Positions 58,032-64,000 of a stretch of DNA of 64,000 nt are shown in pieces (positions within the stretch are counted from its first letter, which is position 1; each line of letters begins with the position of its first letter). Source of the stretch: Paramoeba atlantica (taxonomy: Eukaryota; Discosea); NCBI GenBank assembly GCA_977017575.1, contig CDRNVI010000143.1, positions 248,001 to 312,000 on the forward strand. The letters run 5' to 3'. The position numbers and the translations under genes were made by a program. The notes under the pieces are model-generated. The model saw only the letters and a list, made by a program, of their open reading frames with translations, made no database searches and was not told the DNA's origin.

Positions 58032-60007
58032 GAGTTAGAATTTGATGATGATTTTGAGTTTGAACCTCCTGAGCTTCCTGAATCTGGATCTGGATCTGAG
58101 GGGATGTTGGCCCCAGTAGGAGACAAAAACCCTGAATCAGCCACCCATTTTTTGTATGTGCTCAGCAAGACTCTTGTTCCTTCCAAGAAAGACCACTATG
58201 GCCATGCCCACAATTTTACACAATTTTGTTTGCTTCATGGACTTCGTCGATCGCTCATCCCAGTCCACTCCAACCGGTTCCTTGTTTTTTCGTACCAGTC
58301 ACTTGCTGCTTATCCAGACTTGGAACATTTCCAAACCTTTCTGAAAGATCGGATGAAAGATTCATGGACAAAATCTTTTTTATTGAATTCAATCTCAAGA
58401 CCCAGGATGCGACAACAACTCCGAGTTTTGGCTCTCTTCCATTATTTCTTTGGAGCTCCCATGACCCATACCCCTCTCAATTGATTGTTGAAGAAGCTGT
58501 GTTCCTTTGGAAGTTGTGAAGTGGCCAGGAGTTTGGGGAAGGAAAGAGTGGGCAGGTGAAGGAAAGAAGGAAAGGGAAGAAAGGGAAAAAGAAAGAAAGA
58601 GAAAAGTCAAGAGCAAATCATGGGAAAGATTGGCGGCGCATCGCAAAGGGAAACCAACCAAGTAAGTTTATTCCTTTTACCAACAAACAAAAGGAGTATT
58701 CATATGGGACAACAAATATAACAAGTGTGGAATTGACAAGAAGCAAAACAGAATGAAAGACAAAAACACACAAGAAAAAGGACGCGGCGGAGAGATTAAA
58801 TCACAGATAAATGTTACAGAACACAGGATTAATTGATGTAAAGATAATATGAAATAGAGAAATAAGATGGTGCGAAAATATTAAGGGAACAACTTGAATT
58901 CAGAGTGAGAACCAGTTGGGAAGAGCTCAGATGAGAGAGACAGGAATACATGCAGAATCAGAACAGTCTGTACAGTCTTACAAATGTTCATCAGGGATAT
59001 TCACACAATAGGGGAGCACAGTGGTGTACAAAGAGAAACAGATTAATTTGCACAACATGGAATCAGTTCACACCAGGATTCTGACAGAAGTCTGTGGAAC
59101 AGTGGTTTTCACTGTGGCAGGAAGTTGATATTTCGTCTTCAATCACCAACAGAAAACAACAACTCACCCCGATTTGGCAAGCAGTGGAGAAAATTTTGGA
59201 AAGGAGGGAAGGCAACCAAAGAAAGAAGCTTTTTGCGCACCAAAAGCGGGCGTGGGGAAAAGTAAAACTAATGTTGGCCACTTGGACCCCTGAGGATGAT
59301 TCTTTGTGGAAACAGTGCTTGACTGGTGCTCTCATTCAAGTCCAAAAAATCGCCGTTGAGTACCTTCCTGGAGGTGATTTTGAAACTGCTCCTGATGATA
59401 TCAAAGATCTCCCAGCAGATAATTTGGCGGCAGAGAGGGATTTTTCAGGTGTTTCTCACATTGACACCTATGCCAATCACTCAAGTACACAAGTTGTGGA
59501 GATGAAAATGCTGTGGAAACAAAATTGTATTGACTCGACCCCTTCGCTCTCTCTCTCTGAGGGATCTCTTCAGGAAGTTCGTCTTAGGGCCTCTGAACTC
59601 CCCACTGCACGAAAGATCTCTCAATTATTGGCTCTTGAAAAATCGACTCTTTGCAAAGAACAACAAAAGGAAGCAGAGGAGAAATATAAACGAAAGAGAA
59701 CAAGGGAAGACCAAAGAGACAAAGAGAAAGAAGGTGTTGCTTTAATCCTTGAGAAGAACCAACTCAAAAATCTTTCTTGTGATGATCTTTGAATTCAGTT
59801 GTTATTGCAGCGGGATCAACACCCAAACAAAAAAATCTGTTTTGGAAAGGCCTCCAAAGACACAATGCTTGTGCGTTTTGCTGATCTTTTGGAGTAAATT
59901 ATCTCTTTAATGTTTTTAAATAAAGTGAACAAAGAATTTCCCCCCCTTTCTCTCTTTCTTCTCTTATCCACCCATTTCTCTTCTGGTCTTTCTTTTTCCT
60001 TCCTGAA

Positions 60008-60080
60008 TTTGGCTTGCACTACCTTGAACATTGCAAAAGTTCCAGACAAAAAGACAAAAAGATCCCACTCCCCCGCCCAG
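60008..60080. repeat. 72-nt dispersed repeat, copy 2
   Basis: See 48735-48806; GACGAAAAG there is GACAAAAAG here. Confidence 0.75.
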
Positions 60081-60587
60081 TCTAGTTATTGCAAGGAAAT
60101 GAAAAGCCAACAGAAAATTGAAAGCTTTTTTGAAAGAAAGGTTTGAAACTTGATCTGTCAGGATTGATGAGAGCTCTGGGAACACAAGAAAATCCCAAAG
60201 GTTAATTCAAAAATGTGATTTTTATTCATTAGTGTCAGAAATCCTTCAGTTGGGAATTGACAAAGCAGGTACTTTTTTTTCATCTACAACTTCACCACAC
60301 AACCACCTTTTCTTCAAAAAACAATTCACTCATCAAAAAAACAACAAATATCCTTTTTTTTTCTTTTTTTTTCATTTTTCTTTAATTCACCCACTCTCAT
60401 TCAATCAAAAAAAAAAACAAATCACAAAAGAGGGTGGTTCAGAACAAAGGAACAAGGGAGATGTGGAAATGATGTTAATTTTTTTTTAAGGCTCAAAACA
60501 AATATCTGAGGTCAGTTCTTCAAAATAAATTGAAAAAGACTTTTTCAGAAAGAGAAAATCAAAGTGAAAAAGAAAAGAAAAAAAAAT
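60081..60587. other. No supported gene
   Basis: AT-rich, T-run and A-run sequence. Confidence 0.45.
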
Positions 60588-60660
60588 AGGCTCCAATGGG
60601 AATCGAACCCATGACCTCCACCTTACGAGGGTGGCGCTCTACCAACTAAGCTATGGAGCC
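60588..60660 (-). tRNA. tRNA-Thr (CGT)
   Basis: Acceptor GGCTCCA/TGGAGCC, anticodon stem CCACC/GGTGG, loop CTCGTAA, T arm ATGGG/CCCAT, discriminator T. Parent-like copy of the broken gene at 14634. Confidence 0.92.
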
Positions 60661-62099
60661 ACTCACTCAAAAAAACAGATTTTTTTTTAGTGACTGTTGG
60701 GACTTTATCCATTCACAAAGAAGAAAAAAACCTTGCTGGTAGCCTGACTTGATCCTTTGAGGGGAGGGGTTTGTGATCAATTTTGGTATGAACCTTTACA
60801 TTAATAAATTTAGTGAAAAAGTATGGATATTTTATTTATTTTTCTTGAAATCAGCCAAAATTTCATTCACAAGAGCTGAACAAAACTCAGGAAAGGGCTC
60901 AATTATATCAGAAGATGATAAAATCAACAAAAAATATCCTGGAATTAATCAATGCATAAGTGAAAATAAAACCCATCAAGCACCAACTGCCATTCAGCTA
61001 AAGTCAAACTTGGGCTCTAGGTTTTAAATGATGCTCTTCTAAGAAACTTATTATTGATAGGGGGAGCCCAAGTTTTGTGCTAACATTAAACATTTGATTT
61101 CTATTAAACCACATGTCACTCAAATTGTTTGATCTTTTTTTTTTGATGGCTGGTGGGAAGGAGGAAAAATACCTTTCCAGAATTCATTCAATTTTAAAGA
61201 TTATTTTTTTTTCCTAAATTGAGGAAAAAGAGAAAGCAGTTTCAAAAATCTCTTTGGGGACTACAAGTGTGTGTTTCTGTTGCAAAAATCTTTTTTAAAG
61301 TGCAAATCACATACAAAACAAAAAACAATTTTTTTATTATTTTTGAGTGATTTTTCAAGCATTTTCCTTCATCATTGCACAAATTTCAGTTAAAAAAAAT
61401 TCAAAAAGGGTCTTGTTGAGTGGGTATCTTTGAAGATGTGATGTCTTGGGACCCTTTCCTTCTTTTCTTTGAGGGACTGTGGAGTGGGAATGCTGCAAGA
61501 TAGACTCCTGTTGTTCATGCATTTGATGTGGGGTTTTCTTAAGAGCTCTCACACAGGGGTGGGCTCAAGCTGCACTTGTAATCATGGCATTTTTTGGGGT
61601 TGAAGTGACTTCAGATATTCCTTTTGAGCCTTCAAAAAAAAAATCTGATGTCATATCCACATGTTCATTCACTTTTGTGGTCTCTTTTCTGATTTGCTTG
61701 TTTTTTGGTTGAATGAGGATGGTGAAAGTTGAAGAAATGGAACAAAAAAGAAAAGGAAAAAGGAAATATATGTGTGTGTTTGTTATTCTTTTGATGATTG
61801 GATTGTTTGATTTGAAAGAAAAGGTTGTGTGTTGAAGTTGAAGATGATGATGTTGTGAAAGGGAAAAAAAGAACCTGTTTTGTTGATTGATCCAAACAGA
61901 ATGTGATTTCTTCATTTGATGATCATAAAGTGGAAAGAGTAACAAATTTTTTTTCTTCAAAAAACACCTCAAAACTCACTCTCAAACACTCCTTTCAACC
62001 TTTCTTTCAGTTCCAGTGAGGAAAAAAACAAAACAAAAAACCAGTGGCTGGCTTTGTTTTTCAGTGGTCAAAAAAAAAACGCAAAAAAAAAGCGCTTTT
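60661..62099. other. AT-rich spacer, no supported gene
   Basis: 60685-60730 (AGTGACTGTTGGGACTTTAT) recurs at 14706 and 63605. No domain in any frame. Confidence 0.45.
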
Positions 62100-62520
62100 T
62101 TTTTGATGGTTGATTTTTTTTTGTTTTTTTTGACTGTTGAAATTTGTGATTGGACTTGTTCAATCTTTTTCTTTCAACAGTTGACTTTTTTGTTGTTTTT
62201 TTTTCGATTGTCAAAATTATTTTTTCAATGGTCAATATTTTTGTTGTTTTCAACAGTTGATGTTTTTCTTGGTTTTTTTTCAACGGTCGAAATTTTGATT
62301 GACTTTTTTCTTTTGACACTTGAAATTTTTGATGTTTTTTTCAACCATTGAAGCTATTTTTCGACAGTTGATGTTTTTCTTGGTTTTTTTTTGATGGTCG
62401 AAAGTTTGGACAATGGAAGAAGATCAAGTTGAGGCTGTTTGTGAGCTGAGGTGGGCAATGACATCAGCTAACCCACAAATCACCCCAATTGCAAGTGCAG
62501 CTTGAGCCCACCCCTGTGTG
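62100..62520. repeat. Repeat block with TTTTCAACRGTTGA motifs, copy 2; MULE-free site
   Basis: 62278-62472 aligns with 43899-44070, and 62473-62520 (CCACAAATCACCCCAATTGC) with 46845-46890. The MULE and about 38 bp are absent at 62470-62472 (AAC). 62100-62277 is an expanded, CpG-poor version of the same motif. Confidence 0.75.
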
Positions 62521-62839
62521 ATACACCTTTTTCTTTTCTTTCTGCTTGCTACTTCATGTACTTTCAATCAACAAACCATTGGGGCTTTGCAGAAGAGGTA
62601 AATCCAGCATGAATTTGTTTTTGGCCTGTTTCATTCCATTCAACCCAACCCAACCCACCTTTTGAGTTTTGTTGCAAAATCAAACACATGATTGTGATTC
62701 ATGATTTTGAGAACATTGTTACTTGGTCCAATCAACAAAAGAAGTGCAATCACATCCCTCACTGTTTTGACATCTTGAAGCAGCATTCTTAATGGGCAAA
62801 TGAAAAAAATGAAAAAAAGAAAGATAAAAAAAAAAATAA

Positions 62840-62911
62840 AGGCCCTGGAGGGGATTGAACCCTCGATCTCCAGTTTACAAGACTGGCGCTTTACCACTAA
62901 GCTACAGAGCC
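62840..62911 (-). tRNA. tRNA-Thr (TGT)
   Basis: 72 nt: acceptor GGCTCTG/CAGGGCC, anticodon stem CCAGT/ACTGG, loop CTTGTAA, T arm GAGGG/CCCTC, discriminator T. Confidence 0.92.
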
Positions 62912-63691
62912 AAATTTTGAAAAAAAGAAGAAAAAATAAGCCGAAAACATCAGTGACCTTCATAACTTAATCTCTGATGCTCTCTCTTGATTGGTTTCAT
63001 GTTCCTTTCCTTTTTCTAATATCATGATTGATTGTCACCTATCATCTCTGACAGGGTTACCAAAAAATTCCCACCCTCCCAAATCACAAAATTTCCTGAG
63101 GCTCAACAACCCCTCTGGAAACCTATTCTCAGTTTAACTAAACAGATAGCATCAAGTGAGACTTCAGACTGAAGAAATACACACACACACTTTGGACCAT
63201 TCACAACTGAACAACAAATTCCATTTCTTGTAGTGGATCAAACCAGCTGATCCACCACCTTGTTGACTTTTAGCAATAAGTTCATCAGTCATATGCTTTT
63301 GTAGTCTTTTGGCTCCAATTTGTGAAAGTGGAATTAGTTGAGGAGGAGTTGCAGTCTTGTAGACTCTCTTTTTCTTTAACCAAACTGTTGTTCCTTTCAC
63401 CCATGTAAATTTATAGGTAGATGTTTGGGTTGTGATATAACTCAGGAAGGATTGTATTCAATTCCCCCATTTTAGTTATAAGTCTTGCCCTTTTGGAGGA
63501 ACATGTGATTTTCATTGATTGAATTTCCAATTCCAGTTGAGCAGCTTCAATTGAAACCCAATTGGCAGTTGTCTTTGCTTGGATGCACAATTTTTTTTTT
63601 TTTTTTGGTGACTGCTGGGACTTTATCAGTTCACAAAGAAGGAAAAAACCTTACCAGAATCTTACTATTTTTTCTTTCTTCAAAATAAATT
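62912..63691. other. No supported gene
   Basis: AT-rich; (AC)n at 63178-63190; a 78-residue minus frame at 63164-63400 lacks any recognised domain. Confidence 0.4.
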
Positions 63692-63728
63692 GAAAAAAGA
63701 AAAAGTAGCTTCAAAAAGAATTCAAAGT
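63692..63728. repeat. Copy of an 18S-upstream spacer segment
   Basis: 37 nt identical to 22866-22902 except TTCAAAA for TTCGAAA. Confidence 0.7.
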
Positions 63729-63833
63729 GAAAAGAATGGGAAATCACTTTTTTTTTTGGGTGACTACTACCTTACCAGCATCTTACAGAATACCAACAGA
63801 CAAAGAAATTCTTGAATAACACTTGAAAAAAAT

Positions 63834-63907
63834 TGTACCACCTAGGAATTGAACCCAGTGTGTCTGCTTGGAAGGTGGGCAGGTTGCCACGAGAGGAAGA
63901 GGGGCAG
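63834..63907 (-). pseudogene. tRNA-Gly (TCC) pseudogene with CpG-decay signature
   Basis: Clear relative of 15656-15726, with the flank continuing to the window end (63908-64000 aligns with 15727-15825). Differences at former CpGs: TGCGCC to TGTACC, CCGGG to CTAGG, ATCGAA to ATTGAA, GTCCGC to GTCTGC, GGCGGA to GGTGGG. The D arm and acceptor 5' strand are lost. Confidence 0.85.
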
Positions 63908-64000
63908 AGAAGCAAAAAGAGGTGAAAAAGACCAAAAAAGGAAAAAGGGAGAAAATATAAATATAGGAAAACAACAAATAAAGATAGTCGGTTATACTCA

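Larger units (their letters stand above)
56383..59897 (+). pseudogene. Unclassified transposase-like gene, multi-part, probably decaying
   Basis: Parts in order. (1) ATG 56383 MEPSFECNGKRYNLIRQNCE to 56892. (2) Overlapping -1 frame to 57644: GAEKALELAGVIEQ, PSRRTVRQILKEGYIVSK, GASSRGKSLLTVGVQTEKSH and IISDHTNTNPAIVRNLQQNK, where a conserved (S)D may be catalytic. (3) An acidic exon ending DEESEFDELE, a GT-AG intron, then 58032-58487 with HGLRRSLIPVHSNRFLVFSY and RVLALFHYFFGAPM. (4) 59088-59792: VQKIAVEYLPGG, DLPADNLAAERDFSGVSHID and a coiled-coil tail; after an in-frame TGA (59790) it stays open to TAA 59895. From memory the GN/SNRF, LPGG and NxxSERDF blocks recall a large unclassified family of metazoan repeat proteins. 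I know no proven function. Stops at 57642, 57693 and 59790 argue it is dying. Confidence 0.5.

Overview
This is nuclear DNA from a eukaryote. It carries a complete rDNA unit on the minus strand (28S, 5.8S and 18S with two spacers), a separate 5S rRNA gene, about 14 apparently intact tRNA genes plus several broken ones, and remnants of nearly every major eukaryotic transposon class. Genic DNA is sparse. The rest is AT-rich with long homopurine or homopyrimidine runs. I see no convincing host protein-coding gene apart from a weak candidate exon near 28.9 kb. The rRNA and 5S look like ordinary eukaryotic sequences; I cannot name the species. A unicellular opisthokont (ichthyosporean-like or early fungal) is a guess from the transposon mix (DIRS, piggyBac, MULE, hAT, Crypton-like, Ty1/copia, Ty3) and from strong CpG decay in dead copies.

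Layout: 0-1.7 kb is a broken piggyBac-like transposase. 1.7-6.1 kb is purine-rich low complexity. 6.15-10.5 kb is a structurally complete DIRS-type tyrosine-recombinase retrotransposon (minus strand). 11-14 kb holds a frameshifted IS5/Harbinger-like DDE transposase and decayed coding DNA. 14-15.8 kb has tRNA-Met, His and Gly. 16.0-22.8 kb is the rDNA unit. 23-28 kb is low complexity. A 5S gene with a TATA box at about -30 lies at 28.15 kb. 30.2-33.5 kb and 52.7-53.75 kb are copies of one duplicated segment; the first has been split by a young gag-only LTR retrotransposon (31303-33410) whose empty site survives in the second. 34-40 kb is a heavily decayed Ty3-like element. 40-43.7 kb is a tRNA cluster. 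44.1-46.8 kb is a MULE with one in-frame stop. 49-54 kb is a graveyard of DDE_1, hAT and Crypton-like recombinase fragments, one split by a solo LTR. 56.4-59.9 kb is a large unclassified transposase-like locus with a possible -1 frameshift site and an intron. 60-64 kb has two tRNA-Thr genes, and the window ends in a decayed copy of the sequence that lies just downstream of the 28S gene at 15.6-15.84 kb.

Common themes: RNAs of the translation machinery share 64 kb with mobile elements; decayed copies differ from intact ones mainly by CpG to TpG/CpA, which suggests cytosine methylation and deamination (or a RIP-like process); and paralogous empty sites inside the window date and define two insertions.
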